Shown here: positions 43,682-52,847 of the stretch, piece by piece
Numbering within the stretch: position 1 is the stretch's first letter
Layout of the letters: each line of letters begins with the position of its first letter
Assembly: GCA_016722655.1 (NCBI GenBank)
Contig: JADKIR010000004.1
Span: 3,162,001-3,226,000, forward strand
DNA: 64,000 bases
Direction of reading: 5' to 3'
From: Cytophagaceae bacterium
GTDB taxonomy: Bacteria > Bacteroidota > Bacteroidia > Cytophagales > Spirosomataceae
Notes under the pieces: model-generated
The model's input: the letters and a program-made list of their open reading frames with translations, nothing else
Told to the model about the DNA's origin: nothing
Database searches by the model: none
Program-made: the position numbers and the translations under genes

Positions 43682-44554
43682 ATTGGTCGATTTTTTTTAG
43701 CCCATATCAAAAACGAGCGGAGGCTTAGCCCCCATACCCACACGGCCTACAAGGCTGATTTGGAGCAGTTTCAGCAATTTTATTCGCCCGACCTCAGCCT
43801 TTTGATACAAGACACTCAGGCAGCCGACATCAGAGAGTGGGTAGTGAGCCTGTCGGAACAAAAGCTTGACAACCGCTCCATCAACCGCAAAATGGCTTCT
43901 CTCAGGGCTTTTTTTAAATATTTGCTCAAAAATCAAAAAGTAAAATCTGACCCTACGGCACTGGTCAAAGCCCTCAAAACCGCCAAAAAACTCCCGGTGT
44001 ATCTGGAAGAAGACGCCATGAACAACCTGTTTGACCTGGTGGAATTTGAGCCTGATTTCGGTGGACAGCGGGACCGCCTGCTGTTGGAGCTTTTTTATGG
44101 CACTGGCATGCGTTTGGCTGAGTTGATTGGCCTCAAAACCAAAGATTATGACCGCTTTGGCCGGAAAATCACGGTGCTGGGTAAAAGAAATAAGTACCGG
44201 GTGATTCCGCTCAACCAGGAAGTGATAGATTGCATTAATATTTATCTTAAACTGCTGGAGGATGCGGGGATAAGCAATGAGTTTTTGGTTTTAACCGATA
44301 AATATGAACAGCTGTATCCGGTGTTTGTGCAGCGGAAAATCAAACATTATCTGGAGCTGGTGAGCACGATTTCCAAGAAGTCGCCTCATGTGCTGAGGCA
44401 TACATTTGCCACGCATCTGCTCAACCACGGTGCCGACCTCAACGCTATCAAAGAGCTGCTGGGCCACGCCAACCTTGCCGCTACGCAGATTTACACGCAT
44501 AATACGATAGCCGAATTGAAAGAAGTTTATAAAAAGTCGCATCCGAAGGCTTGA
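43682..44554 (+). CDS. xerC: Tyrosine recombinase XerC/XerD (5' end uncertain)
   Basis: A site-specific recombinase that resolves chromosome dimers. The catalytic domain shows GTGMRLAEL (Arg), HVLRHTFATHLL (His-x-x-Arg), LLGHANLAATQIYTH (His and the nucleophilic Tyr). The N-terminal core-binding domain reads NERRLSPHTHTAYKADLEQF. The first usual start in this frame is TTG 43760, which would cut off the first helix. The frame is open upstream to the stop at 43661, with ATT at 43682 giving IGRFFLAHIKNERR. An eight-T tract (43691-43698) lies there; adding one T would join TTG 43683 (VDFFLAHIKNERR). So there is either a rare start, or a homopolymer error or slip. Confidence 0.85.
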   Translation: MGRFFLAHIKNERRLSPHTHTAYKADLEQFQQFYSPDLSLLIQDTQAADIREWVVSLSEQKLDNRSINRKMASLRAFFKYLLKNQKVKSDPTALVKALKTAKKLPVYLEEDAMNNLFDLVEFEPDFGGQRDRLLLELFYGTGMRLAELIGLKTKDYDRFGRKITVLGKRNKYRVIPLNQEVIDCINIYLKLLEDAGISNEFLVLTDKYEQLYPVFVQRKIKHYLELVSTISKKSPHVLRHTFATHLLNHGADLNAIKELLGHANLAATQIYTHNTIAELKEVYKKSHPKA

Positions 44555-44686
44555 GGGAGTGCCGGGTAGTGAGTTTTGATTCAAATTTTTGGCAGTTTTA
44601 TGCTTACATAAGGTGTTTATCCCGAACTTTGTTTTTCCGACAATATTCACAGAGATTTAAAAACCAAAATCATAAACTATAAATAT

Positions 44687-46645
44687 ATGAAAACCCGTGT
44701 TTTAGTGCTTATCTTCTCACTCATGGCGATGGCGTCAATGGCTCAGGAGAAAACTTCGATTTATAATCCAACCGATGTGTTTGACCCACTGATTAACTTT
44801 CATCCATCAACAGTTTATCGCAGTGCAGCCGGCCGACCGGGACCGCAATATTGGCAAAATCAGGCAAATTATGCTATCAAAGCAACCCTGGATCCGGAGA
44901 ATCAAACCGTAAAAGGAACTGTTGAGATTACTTATATCAATAATTCTCCCGATCCACTTGATTTTCTATGGTTACAGCTCGACCAAAACCGATTTACTCA
45001 GGAATCACGAGGCTCAAAGGCCACTCCTATGTCAGTAGGTCGATATGGCCTCAAAAACTTTGAAGGTGGCTATAATATCAATAACGTACAGGCAAACAAA
45101 ATCGGAAAAAAAGGCAAATCGGGGCCTTCGTTATTGAAAGAAACGGTCATCAGCGACACCCGTATGCAGGTTTTTCTAAGTAGTCCGCTGAAAACATCAG
45201 AGAAAGCTGTGGTGACCATGGATTTTGAGTTTAAGATTCCGCCCAATGGCTCAGACCGTTGCGGAATTTACAATGCCAAAGACGGAAAGATTTTTGAGAT
45301 TGCCCAGTGGTATCCACGCATGTGTGTGTACGATGATCTGGAAGGTTGGAACACCAGCCCTTACCTTGGGGCCGGCGAATTCTATCTGGAATACGGCAAT
45401 ACAGAGTGCGAAATCACTGTGCCTTACAAACACGTGGTGGTAGGTACTGGAGAGCTAATCAACCCACAGGAAGTGCTCTCTAAAGGGGTTTATTCCAAAC
45501 TCAAGGCTGCTTCAGCATCTGACAAAACCTTGATGATAATCAGCAAAGAAGACCTGGAGAAAGACGAGACTTATAATAAAAAATCAGGTTTAAATACCTG
45601 GAAATTTAAATGTGAAAATACCCGCGATGTAGCTTTTGCGGTGTCTGATATTTTTGTTTGGGATGCGGCCAGGGCTGTTTTACCTTCAGGAAAATCAATA
45701 TTGGTGCAGTCGGTTTATCCTGCTGAAAACGGTGGTGAAGCAGCATGGGGAAGGTCAACAGAATACACCAAACACTCCATGGAGTTTTATTCCAAAACAC
45801 TTTTTGAGTTTCCTTACCCTGCGGCAACCAATGTGGGTGGAATCGTGAGTGGGATGGAATATCCGGGCATAGTATTCTGTAGTGCCAAAAGTGATGGTCA
45901 GGAGCTGTTTGATGTAACTGACCATGAATTTGGACATACCTGGTTCCCGATGATTGTGGGAAGCAATGAGCGGAAATTTGCATGGATGGATGAGGGTTTT
46001 AACACTTATATCAACGGACTTTCCACCAAAGCTTTCAATAACGGAGAATATTACAAACCACAGAAAACGCAACAACTGGCGGGTTTAATGCGTATGCAGA
46101 AACCTATATTGGCTTCTCCCGATGCCATCACTGAGTTTGAGTTGGGTACTTTGGCATATTTCAAACCTGCGATTGGTCTGAAAATGTTGGGTGAAGCTGT
46201 GGTAGGAGAGGACAGGCTCAATTTTGCCATGAAAGAATACATTAATCGCTGGGCATTTAAGCATCCATCACCTTTTGATTTTTTCCATAGCATGGAAGAT
46301 GTGCTGGGGGAAGATTTGGGTTGGTTTTGGAAGTCCTGGTTTATCAATAGCTATAAATTGGATCAGTCGGTAAAAGAAGTCAGATATCGTAATGGTCGGG
46401 CTGCTGACGGGGCAATAATCAGTATCGAAAACATGGAACAAATGCCAATGCCGGCAGAAGTGAGCATTAAAGAGAAAGATAAGGAACCTGTGACAGTGAA
46501 ACTGCCGGTTGAAGTATGGATGAAGAATAAAGTATGGACTTTCCATTATCCTTCGACTACCGAACTGGAAAAAGTTAGTCTTGACCCGAGGGGTGTGCTG
46601 CCTGATGTAAATCAAAGCAACAACAGTTGGAAACCTAATCCCTGA
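44687..46645 (+). CDS. M1-family metallopeptidase
   Basis: A 652-residue exported zinc peptidase (signal MKTRVLVLIFSLMAMASMAQ). The zinc site is HEFGH at 413-417 and the third ligand Glu436 in WMDEGFNTYING, which is the exact HExxH-18-E spacing of family M1. The aminopeptidase exopeptidase motif (GxMEN) is replaced by GGIVSGMEYPG. It probably trims peptides outside the cytoplasm. Its end overlaps the convergent SirB1-like gene by 11 bases. Confidence 0.92.
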   Translation: MKTRVLVLIFSLMAMASMAQEKTSIYNPTDVFDPLINFHPSTVYRSAAGRPGPQYWQNQANYAIKATLDPENQTVKGTVEITYINNSPDPLDFLWLQLDQNRFTQESRGSKATPMSVGRYGLKNFEGGYNINNVQANKIGKKGKSGPSLLKETVISDTRMQVFLSSPLKTSEKAVVTMDFEFKIPPNGSDRCGIYNAKDGKIFEIAQWYPRMCVYDDLEGWNTSPYLGAGEFYLEYGNTECEITVPYKHVVVGTGELINPQEVLSKGVYSKLKAASASDKTLMIISKEDLEKDETYNKKSGLNTWKFKCENTRDVAFAVSDIFVWDAARAVLPSGKSILVQSVYPAENGGEAAWGRSTEYTKHSMEFYSKTLFEFPYPAATNVGGIVSGMEYPGIVFCSAKSDGQELFDVTDHEFGHTWFPMIVGSNERKFAWMDEGFNTYINGLSTKAFNNGEYYKPQKTQQLAGLMRMQKPILASPDAITEFELGTLAYFKPAIGLKMLGEAVVGEDRLNFAMKEYINRWAFKHPSPFDFFHSMEDVLGEDLGWFWKSWFINSYKLDQSVKEVRYRNGRAADGAIISIENMEQMPMPAEVSIKEKDKEPVTVKLPVEVWMKNKVWTFHYPSTTELEKVSLDPRGVLPDVNQSNNSWKPNP

Positions 46646-47471
46646 AAATCTCCAGCAGACGGTCTATTTCTGCCTGATTTTCTTTTTCACCATTTTTATG
46701 AAATGCAAATGAAAGATTGGTGAGTATTCTGACTACGATATCCTGATTGGAGCAGGCCTTATAATATTTTGGTTCAGGTTCAATTTTGATTTGTTTCAGA
46801 TACTCATCAATGTCTTTTTCTACAAAAATCTGCCCGCGGTTAAAGGCATTGATATAAAATTTATAGCCGGGATAATCAAAAATCAAAACGAAAAGATTGG
46901 GGAGGTTTACACCATAAATAGGCAGATTAAGCTTTTCGGCCAAAAGTATGTACAAGCTGCACAATGCCACCGGATTGCCCTTTTTCTGACTCAAAACAAG
47001 GTTAAACATGGAGTTACTGGATGAGTGGAAATTTTTGGTATTGGACTCAAAACCCTGCTCATCAAACAGCACATGGTTGATTACTTTTACCATATCTGCC
47101 GGGTGCATTTTTTCCTGAGTTCTGACCCAAATCTCATTCTTGATTTTGATGATTTCCTTTCTGAGAGGATCAATCTCGAGGTCGGGATATTGGTATTTTG
47201 CAATGAGCCAAAGGCCAGTCAATAAATCATAAGCCCCATCGTTTTTCCAGTTTAAAATTTCTTTTTCCAGTTTCTGGAATTGGATCTGATGAACAAGATT
47301 TTCGATTTTTTTTTGAATCACCGGATTTAGTCCATTTTGCTCCCATTCTTTTTCGAGCAATTCAACGGCTACATTTCCGAGTTCTTTTATCTGATTTTCA
47401 ACGATTTGCACAACTTCGTTGTCGGTATCGTCAAGCAACGAAACCATGGCTTTTATATTAGGAAAAGACAT
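46635..47471 (-). CDS. Transglutaminase-like (SirB1-type) protein
   Basis: A 278-residue soluble protein. The segment KGNPVALCSLYILLAEKLNLPIYGVNLPNLFVL contains the Cys-bearing core of the SirB1/transglutaminase-like family (PF13369 type), preceded by a helical region and VLFDEQGFESN. The C-terminus may add helical repeats. I chose the ATG at 47471; ATG 47477 is an alternative. Biochemical role is unknown. Confidence 0.82.
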   Translation of the reverse strand: MSFPNIKAMVSLLDDTDNEVVQIVENQIKELGNVAVELLEKEWEQNGLNPVIQKKIENLVHQIQFQKLEKEILNWKNDGAYDLLTGLWLIAKYQYPDLEIDPLRKEIIKIKNEIWVRTQEKMHPADMVKVINHVLFDEQGFESNTKNFHSSSNSMFNLVLSQKKGNPVALCSLYILLAEKLNLPIYGVNLPNLFVLIFDYPGYKFYINAFNRGQIFVEKDIDEYLKQIKIEPEPKYYKACSNQDIVVRILTNLSFAFHKNGEKENQAEIDRLLEIFRD

Positions 47472-47540
47472 AAGCATGTAATTTTGGCTCAATATTAGAA
47501 GTAAAAAATGTAAATACAAGTCTTTTTTTGAAAGTATTCT

Positions 47541-47548
47541 TATTTTTG
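47541..47548 (+). promoter_or_regulatory. Predicted -7 element for galE
   Basis: TATTTTTG fits TAnnTTTG and lies 17 bases before the galE ATG, giving a very short leader. No good -33 element is visible. Confidence 0.4.
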
Positions 47549-47564
47549 TAAAAATTTACGGATT

Positions 47565-48578
47565 ATGAAAGTTTTAGTGACCGGCGGAGCCGGATTTATT
47601 GGTTCACACACTGTTGTAGAGTTAGTTAATGCCGGTTACACACCTGTGATCGTTGACAACTTCAGTAATTCCGAAAAATCAGTTCTGAAAGGATTGAAAA
47701 ATATCCTAGGTTTTGATGTCTCTTTTTATGAATTTGATTGCAACGATTTTAATAAACTAAAAGAAGTTGTAGAGGCTGAAAAAATAGAGGGAATCATTCA
47801 TTTTGCAGCCTACAAAGCGGTGGGCGAATCTGTGGCAAACCCTTTGAAATATTATAGGAATAACCTTGGTTCCATGATTACCGTTTTGGAAGTGATGAAA
47901 GAAACCGGAGTTAAAAACCTGGTATTCAGTAGCTCATGTACAGTTTATGGCCAGCCCGATCATATTCCGGTTACGGAAGAAACCCCAAAGAAAAAAGCCG
48001 AATCACCTTATGGAAATACCAAGGCCATCGGTGAAGATATTTTGGAAGATGTAATCAAATCCGGCGAAAAGATGGATATTGTTGCTCTAAGGTATTTTAA
48101 CCCAATCGGTGCACACCCGACTGCAGAAATCGGTGAATTGCCCAATGGAGTACCCAGCAACCTGGTGCCATTTATCACGCAAACGGCCATTGGTAAAAGA
48201 GAGCAATTGACAGTTTTTGGCAATGATTACGATACTCCTGACGGCTCCAATATCCGTGATTTTATTCATGTAGTTGATTTGGCCAAAGCTCATGTTTCTG
48301 CTTTGGAGCTTTTGAAAAGCAAATCAGGCAATTCTTATGATGTCTTCAATCTGGGTACAGGTGAAGGTAATTCGGTTTTGGAATTGATCAATACTTTCGA
48401 AGAAGTAAACGATTTGAAACTTAACTACAAAATCGGTCCCAGAAGGCCCGGTGATGTGGAAAAAATATACGGCGAGGTAACTAAAGCCGAAAAAATCTTG
48501 AATTGGAAAACCCAAATATCTCTTGACGAAAGTCTGGCAGATGCCTGGAGATGGGAACAAAAACTTAAAAATAACTGA
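47565..48578 (+). CDS. galE: UDP-glucose 4-epimerase
   Basis: A 337-residue extended short-chain dehydrogenase that interconverts UDP-glucose and UDP-galactose. NAD-binding motif VTGGAGFIGSHTVVEL at the start, Ser of FSSSCTVYG and the catalytic YGNTK pair are present. It precedes rfbB by two bases, so a sugar-nucleotide operon is likely: galE, rfbB, rfbA. Confidence 0.95.
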   Translation: MKVLVTGGAGFIGSHTVVELVNAGYTPVIVDNFSNSEKSVLKGLKNILGFDVSFYEFDCNDFNKLKEVVEAEKIEGIIHFAAYKAVGESVANPLKYYRNNLGSMITVLEVMKETGVKNLVFSSSCTVYGQPDHIPVTEETPKKKAESPYGNTKAIGEDILEDVIKSGEKMDIVALRYFNPIGAHPTAEIGELPNGVPSNLVPFITQTAIGKREQLTVFGNDYDTPDGSNIRDFIHVVDLAKAHVSALELLKSKSGNSYDVFNLGTGEGNSVLELINTFEEVNDLKLNYKIGPRRPGDVEKIYGEVTKAEKILNWKTQISLDESLADAWRWEQKLKNN

Positions 48579-48580
48579 AA

Positions 48581-49645
48581 ATGAGTTTCGAGAAGAAAAT
48601 TTGTATTACCGGTGGTGCCGGTTTCATTGGTTCACATGTAGTGAGATTGTTTGTGACGAAATATCCACAATATCAGATTGTTAATCTGGATAAACTGACT
48701 TATGCCGGTAACCTCCAGAATCTGAAAGATATTGAAAATGCTCCTAATTATGTTTTCGAGAAAGGCGATATTGTAGATGAGAATTTCATCAATCAGCTTT
48801 TTGAAAAATACCAGTTTGATGGAGTAATCCACCTGGCTGCTGAGTCTCATGTGGACCGGTCTATCACCGACCCGATGGCATTTGTAAAAACCAATGTAAT
48901 CGGAACCTGCAATCTGCTCAATGCTGCCAAAACCATCTGGAAAGGTAATATGGAGGGCAAGAGGTTCTACCATGTTTCAACCGATGAGGTTTATGGCGAA
49001 TTGCACAATCCTGAGGAGTTTTTCCTTGAGACCACTTCTTATGACCCTCGTTCACCATACTCGGCCTCAAAAGCTAGCTCTGACCACTTTGTGAGAGCTT
49101 ATCACAATACATATGGATTGCCAATTGTGGTTTCCAATTGCTCTAACAATTACGGACCCAATCATTTTCCTGAGAAATTGATTCCATTGATGATCAACAA
49201 TATCCGTAATTCAAAACCGCTTCCGGTTTATGGAAAAGGAGAAAATGTAAGAGACTGGCTTTTTGTAAAAGATCATGCCCGTGCCATTGATGTTATTTTC
49301 CACGGAGGTACAAATGGCGGAACCTATAATATTGGTGGAAATAACGAATGGAAAAACCTTGATTTGGTACATTTGCTATGTGATATTATGGATCAGAAGT
49401 TGGGCAATGCTCCCGAAACTTCAAGAGGATTAATCACTTACGTAAAAGATCGTGCCGGTCACGATTTAAGATATGCCATTGATGCCACCAAACTCATGAA
49501 TGAGCTGGGTTGGGAGCCATCAGTTACTTTTGAACAAGGTCTGGCTCAAACCGTGGACTGGTATTTTGACAACTGGGATTGGATCGACAATATTACCTCA
49601 GGAAGTTACGAGAAATACTATCAGGAAATGTACGAAGCCAGCTAA
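48581..49645 (+). CDS. rfbB: dTDP-glucose 4,6-dehydratase
   Basis: A 354-residue SDR-family enzyme that makes dTDP-4-keto-6-deoxyglucose. The motif CITGGAGFIGSHVVRLF binds NAD, HVSTDEVYGEL and the YSASKAS catalytic Tyr/Lys pair are diagnostic for RmlB. The next step enzymes RmlC and RmlD are not in this window. An intergenic repeat follows before rfbA. Confidence 0.95.
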   Translation: MSFEKKICITGGAGFIGSHVVRLFVTKYPQYQIVNLDKLTYAGNLQNLKDIENAPNYVFEKGDIVDENFINQLFEKYQFDGVIHLAAESHVDRSITDPMAFVKTNVIGTCNLLNAAKTIWKGNMEGKRFYHVSTDEVYGELHNPEEFFLETTSYDPRSPYSASKASSDHFVRAYHNTYGLPIVVSNCSNNYGPNHFPEKLIPLMINNIRNSKPLPVYGKGENVRDWLFVKDHARAIDVIFHGGTNGGTYNIGGNNEWKNLDLVHLLCDIMDQKLGNAPETSRGLITYVKDRAGHDLRYAIDATKLMNELGWEPSVTFEQGLAQTVDWYFDNWDWIDNITSGSYEKYYQEMYEAS

Positions 49646-49707
49646 ACTGGTTTTCTATTTGTATTTTAATGAATATTAGAGTATCGCTGTATTAAAAAAA
49701 TAAATTT

Positions 49708-49756
49708 CCCTTTGTAATTTCCCATCTCCCGGGGAGAGGGGGCAGGGGGTGAGGTT
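49708..49756. repeat. GC-rich palindromic intergenic repeat-like element
   Basis: The stretch contains CTCCCGGGGAG (self-complementary apart from one G) and a G-rich tail, GAGGGGGCAGGGGGTGAGG, in an otherwise AT-rich gap. It resembles short palindromic repeats scattered in many genomes. Only one copy is in this window, so its repeat nature is inferred. Confidence 0.5.
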
Positions 49757-49770
49757 AAAAATAGTAAAAT

Positions 49771-50631
49771 ATGAAAGGAATTATTCTTGCCGGCGGAAGC
49801 GGCACACGTCTTCATCCACTTACCCTGGCAGTGTCAAAACAGCTAATGCCTGTTTACGACAAACCCATGATTTATTACCCATTGTCAATTTTGATGTTGG
49901 CAGGTATCAACGAGATATTAATTATCTCTACTCCTCATGATTTGCCACATTTCAAAAAACTTTTGGGAGACGGCTCACAGGTAGGTTGTAGGTTTGAATA
50001 TGCCGAGCAACCCAGTCCGGATGGTCTTGCTCAGGCATTTATCATCGGTGCCGATTTTATCGGAAATGATAAAGTGGCTTTGGTATTGGGCGATAATATA
50101 TTCTATGCCAGTGGCTTAAGTAAGCTTTTGCAATCTTGCAATGACCCTGATGGCGGAGTGGTTTTTGCCTATCCTGTGCATGATCCTGAAAGATATGGTG
50201 TGGTAGAATTTGATTCAGAATTTAATGCATTGAGTATTGAAGAAAAACCTGAAAAGCCAAAAAGCCATTATGCTGTGCCGGGATTGTATTTTTATGATAA
50301 TGAAGTAGTTGATATTGCCAAAAACATCAAGCCTTCACCACGTGGAGAATTGGAAATCACTGATATTAACAGGGTTTATTTGGAAAGAGGAAAACTAAAG
50401 GTGGGCGTAATGACCCGTGGAACCGCCTGGTTAGATACCGGTACTTTTGCTTCTTTGATGCAAGCAGGTCAGTTTGTTCAGGTTATTGAAGAAAGACAAG
50501 GTCTAAAAGTGGGTTGTATTGAAGAAGTGGCTTACCGAATGGGCTTTATCGACAAAGATCAATTGATAAAAATTGCCCAGCCTCTGGTGAAATCAGGTTA
50601 TGGTCAGTATTTGTTGAATTTGTTGAGATAA
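49771..50631 (+). CDS. rfbA: Glucose-1-phosphate thymidylyltransferase
   Basis: A 286-residue nucleotidyltransferase that makes dTDP-glucose. The start MKGIILAGGSGTRLHPLT and the KPMIYYPLSILMLAGI segment are the RmlA signature; GDNIFY and EKPEKPKSHYAVPGLYFYD also fit. It ends an apparent galE-rfbB-rfbA group with a good terminator after it. The product would feed rhamnose or another deoxy sugar. Confidence 0.96.
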   Translation: MKGIILAGGSGTRLHPLTLAVSKQLMPVYDKPMIYYPLSILMLAGINEILIISTPHDLPHFKKLLGDGSQVGCRFEYAEQPSPDGLAQAFIIGADFIGNDKVALVLGDNIFYASGLSKLLQSCNDPDGGVVFAYPVHDPERYGVVEFDSEFNALSIEEKPEKPKSHYAVPGLYFYDNEVVDIAKNIKPSPRGELEITDINRVYLERGKLKVGVMTRGTAWLDTGTFASLMQAGQFVQVIEERQGLKVGCIEEVAYRMGFIDKDQLIKIAQPLVKSGYGQYLLNLLR

Positions 50632-50650
50632 ATAATAGATTTTAAATAAA

Positions 50651-50680
50651 AAAGCCCGATTCTGAGAGGATTCGGGCTTT
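50651..50680 (+). terminator. Rho-independent terminator after rfbA
   Basis: AAAGCCCGA (50651-50659) pairs with TCGGGCTTT (50672-50680), loop of 12 bases, then T's. It is 20 bases beyond the rfbA stop and also faces the convergent antitoxin gene. Confidence 0.85.
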
Positions 50681-50703
50681 TTGTTTGACTGAAAATCAAT
50701 CCC

Positions 50704-51009
50704 TTATATTTGAATATTTAGTTTTAATTCTCCACCAAGTCCTAATTCAACTATTTTACGAAGGGTAGATAATCTTACTTCTTTGATATCATTTTCAATT
50801 TTTGAAATATACGATTTAGTTGTTCCAACTTTTTGGGCTAATTGCTCCTGAGTAAGACCTTTTTCAAGACGAGCTTCCTGCAACATTGCACCTATTTTGA
50901 AATTTTCATAACCGGCTTCAAGTTCATCTCGTTTAGGTGTACCACTTTTGCCAAAATGAATTTCCTTGAAGTCCTCTAAAGTCAATAAATTTTCATTTTT
51001 CATTTTCAT
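50704..51009 (-). CDS. higA: XRE-family antitoxin (HigA-like)
   Basis: A 101-residue protein with an N-terminal linker (about 1-45) and a helix-turn-helix domain (LTQEQLAQKVGTTKSYISKIENDIKEVRLSTLRKI). It overlaps the end of the toxin gene (50993-51009) and is transcribed after it, the reversed HigBA-type order. It should neutralise the toxin and repress the operon. Confidence 0.88.
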   Translation of the reverse strand: MKMKNENLLTLEDFKEIHFGKSGTPKRDELEAGYENFKIGAMLQEARLEKGLTQEQLAQKVGTTKSYISKIENDIKEVRLSTLRKIVELGLGGELKLNIQI

Positions 51010-51325
51010 AATCTTTTTTAATTCTCAAAGCTCTTTCTAATTCTTTTTTCGGAGTTTTCTGATCTTTTTTTTGAAAACCATTTGCAACTATTACCAATTT
51101 TCCATCATCAAAAAAGCAAAAAAATCGATAAATATCATTGGCAGATTGAACCCTGATTTCATAAAGTCCATTAGTGTTTTCAACGTGTTTTAAATAGGTT
51201 TCAGAGATATATTTTTGTTCCTCAATTAAATCAAATGTCCAGATAATTTTCTTTTGTACCTTTAAAGAAAGGGTTTTAAAGAAAATACTGAAGTAATCTT
51301 TATAGAAAACTATTTTTCGGTGCAT
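50993..51325 (-). CDS. higB: RelE/HigB-type toxin
   Basis: A 110-residue basic protein of the Gp49/HigB-RelE fold (HVENTNGLYEIRVQSANDIYRFFCFFDDGKLVIVANGFQKKDQKTPKKE cannot be confused with another family: the GLYEIRV, FRFFCFFD-like and VANGFQKK segments are typical). Such toxins cut mRNA at the ribosome. It starts the operon and overlaps the antitoxin gene by 17 bases. Confidence 0.88.
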   Translation of the reverse strand: MHRKIVFYKDYFSIFFKTLSLKVQKKIIWTFDLIEEQKYISETYLKHVENTNGLYEIRVQSANDIYRFFCFFDDGKLVIVANGFQKKDQKTPKKELERALRIKKDYENEK

Positions 51326-51429
51326 TCAGTATTTATTTTTTAAAAAAATAAAAAAGTTGCCCTAAAGTGAAACTTTTTTTTTGTATTTGCAAAAAAAATA
51401 ACAGAAATCTTGAAAATCGAAAAAAAAAA

Positions 51430-51453
51430 GCCCCAATTCTCTCGAATCGGGGC
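51430..51453 (-). terminator. Rho-independent terminator after the saccharopine-dehydrogenase-family gene
   Basis: GCCCC and GGGGC arms with an inner ATTC/GAAT pair (one A-C mismatch) form a hairpin with a 4-base loop. On the minus strand it is followed by a run of nine T's. It is about 25 bases beyond the stop of the gene at 51478-52689. Confidence 0.82.
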
Positions 51454-51477
51454 AAAATTAATATTTCCTAAATTTTC

Positions 51478-52689
51478 TCAATATTCATGAGGTAAGTCAA
51501 TGTCCACCTTTTCATTCCATGGCAAACCATGTATATTTAGCAGTTCCATAAACGGATCCGGATTGAGTTCTTCTACATTATAAACACCCGGTTTCATCCA
51601 CTCTTCATTGGTTAGCATAAGCATGGCTCCAATCATGGCCGGAACGCCAGTAGTGTAAGAAACTGCCTGAGATTTTACTTCTTTGTAAGCCTCAGCATGA
51701 TGGCAGTTGTTCCAAACGTAATAGGTTCGTTCTTTTCCATCCTTGATACCTTTGATTTGGCAACCTATGCTGGTTTGACCGCTGTAGTTTTCTCCCAAAG
51801 ATTCCGGAGCGGGCAATACTGCTTTCAAAAACTCCAATGGAACCACGTCCATTCCCTGAAATTTAATAGGCTCAATGCTGGTCATGCCCACGTTTTGCAA
51901 AACCTGAAGATGCGTAATATATTGCTGACCGAAAGTCATCCAGAATCTGGCTCTTTTTAGGGTCGGGAAGTTTTTTACTAAAGACTCAAGTTCTTCATGA
52001 TATAAAACATAAGATTCTTTTGGTCCAATATTAGGATAATCGATGGGTTTGTGAATAGACATTGCCGGAATCTCTATCCATTCCCCATTTTCCCAGTAAC
52101 GACCTGGCTGAGTAATCTCTCTGATGTTGATCTCAGGATTAAAGTTAGTTGCGAAGGCTTTGCCATGATCTCCGGCATTACAGTCAATGATGTCGAGAAA
52201 ATGCATTTCGTCAAAATAATGCTTGTTTGCATACGCAGTATAGGCCTGCGTTACACCCGGGTCAAAACCACAACCCAATAAAGCCATCAGGCCTGCAGCT
52301 TTAAATCTCTCCTGATAGGCCCATTGCCAGCTGTATTCAAACTTCGCAACGTCTTTTGGCTCGTAATTGGCGGTATCCATATAATGCACACCGGTTTCCA
52401 GACATGCATCCATAATAGTCAGGTCCTGATATGGCAAAGCAACATTAATGACCATTTTTGGGCCAAATGAACGAATCAAAGCAGCCAGTTCGGGTACATT
52501 ATCGGCATCAACCTGAGCAGTTTTGATACTTACACCATGCATTTCTTTGATATCTGCCGCTATGCGGTCGCATTTTGAGACAGTACGACTTGCCAGCATG
52601 ATTTCAGAAAAAACCTGAGAATTAAGGGCACATTTGTGAGCTACAACAGTACCTACACCTCCTGCACCAATTATAAGAACTTTTGACAT
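51478..52689 (-). CDS. Saccharopine dehydrogenase-family protein (carboxynorspermidine synthase-like)
   Basis: A 403-residue protein with the Rossmann motif KVLIIGAGGVGTVVAHKCA. The saccharopine-dehydrogenase fold continues with LASRTVSKC, GVHYMDTANYEPKD and ALLGCGFDPGVTQAYTAYA. This set matches bacterial Lys1-like carboxynorspermidine synthases (about 400 residues), which join aspartate semialdehyde with a diamine in polyamine synthesis. The decarboxylase partner gene is not in the window, so specificity is inferred from family resemblance. Confidence 0.85.
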   Translation of the reverse strand: MSKVLIIGAGGVGTVVAHKCALNSQVFSEIMLASRTVSKCDRIAADIKEMHGVSIKTAQVDADNVPELAALIRSFGPKMVINVALPYQDLTIMDACLETGVHYMDTANYEPKDVAKFEYSWQWAYQERFKAAGLMALLGCGFDPGVTQAYTAYANKHYFDEMHFLDIIDCNAGDHGKAFATNFNPEINIREITQPGRYWENGEWIEIPAMSIHKPIDYPNIGPKESYVLYHEELESLVKNFPTLKRARFWMTFGQQYITHLQVLQNVGMTSIEPIKFQGMDVVPLEFLKAVLPAPESLGENYSGQTSIGCQIKGIKDGKERTYYVWNNCHHAEAYKEVKSQAVSYTTGVPAMIGAMLMLTNEEWMKPGVYNVEELNPDPFMELLNIHGLPWNEKVDIDLPHEY

Positions 52690-52847
52690 TTAATTGCTTG
52701 TAAATTAGATTTGGCTGCAAAAATACTAATACTTTTTTATGCCTGTTTGGTTTTTTTGTTAATGAAAATAAAAAAATAGAGAATAAATACTTTTCAACTT
52801 TATTTTAAGATTTTGTGTTAGCATAATAAATTCAAAATTCTGAAACA

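Noticed and set aside
43682..44554. Phage or island integrase
   Set aside because: It follows rpsU as in other Bacteroidota, has no attachment repeats or phage genes nearby, and fits housekeeping Xer.
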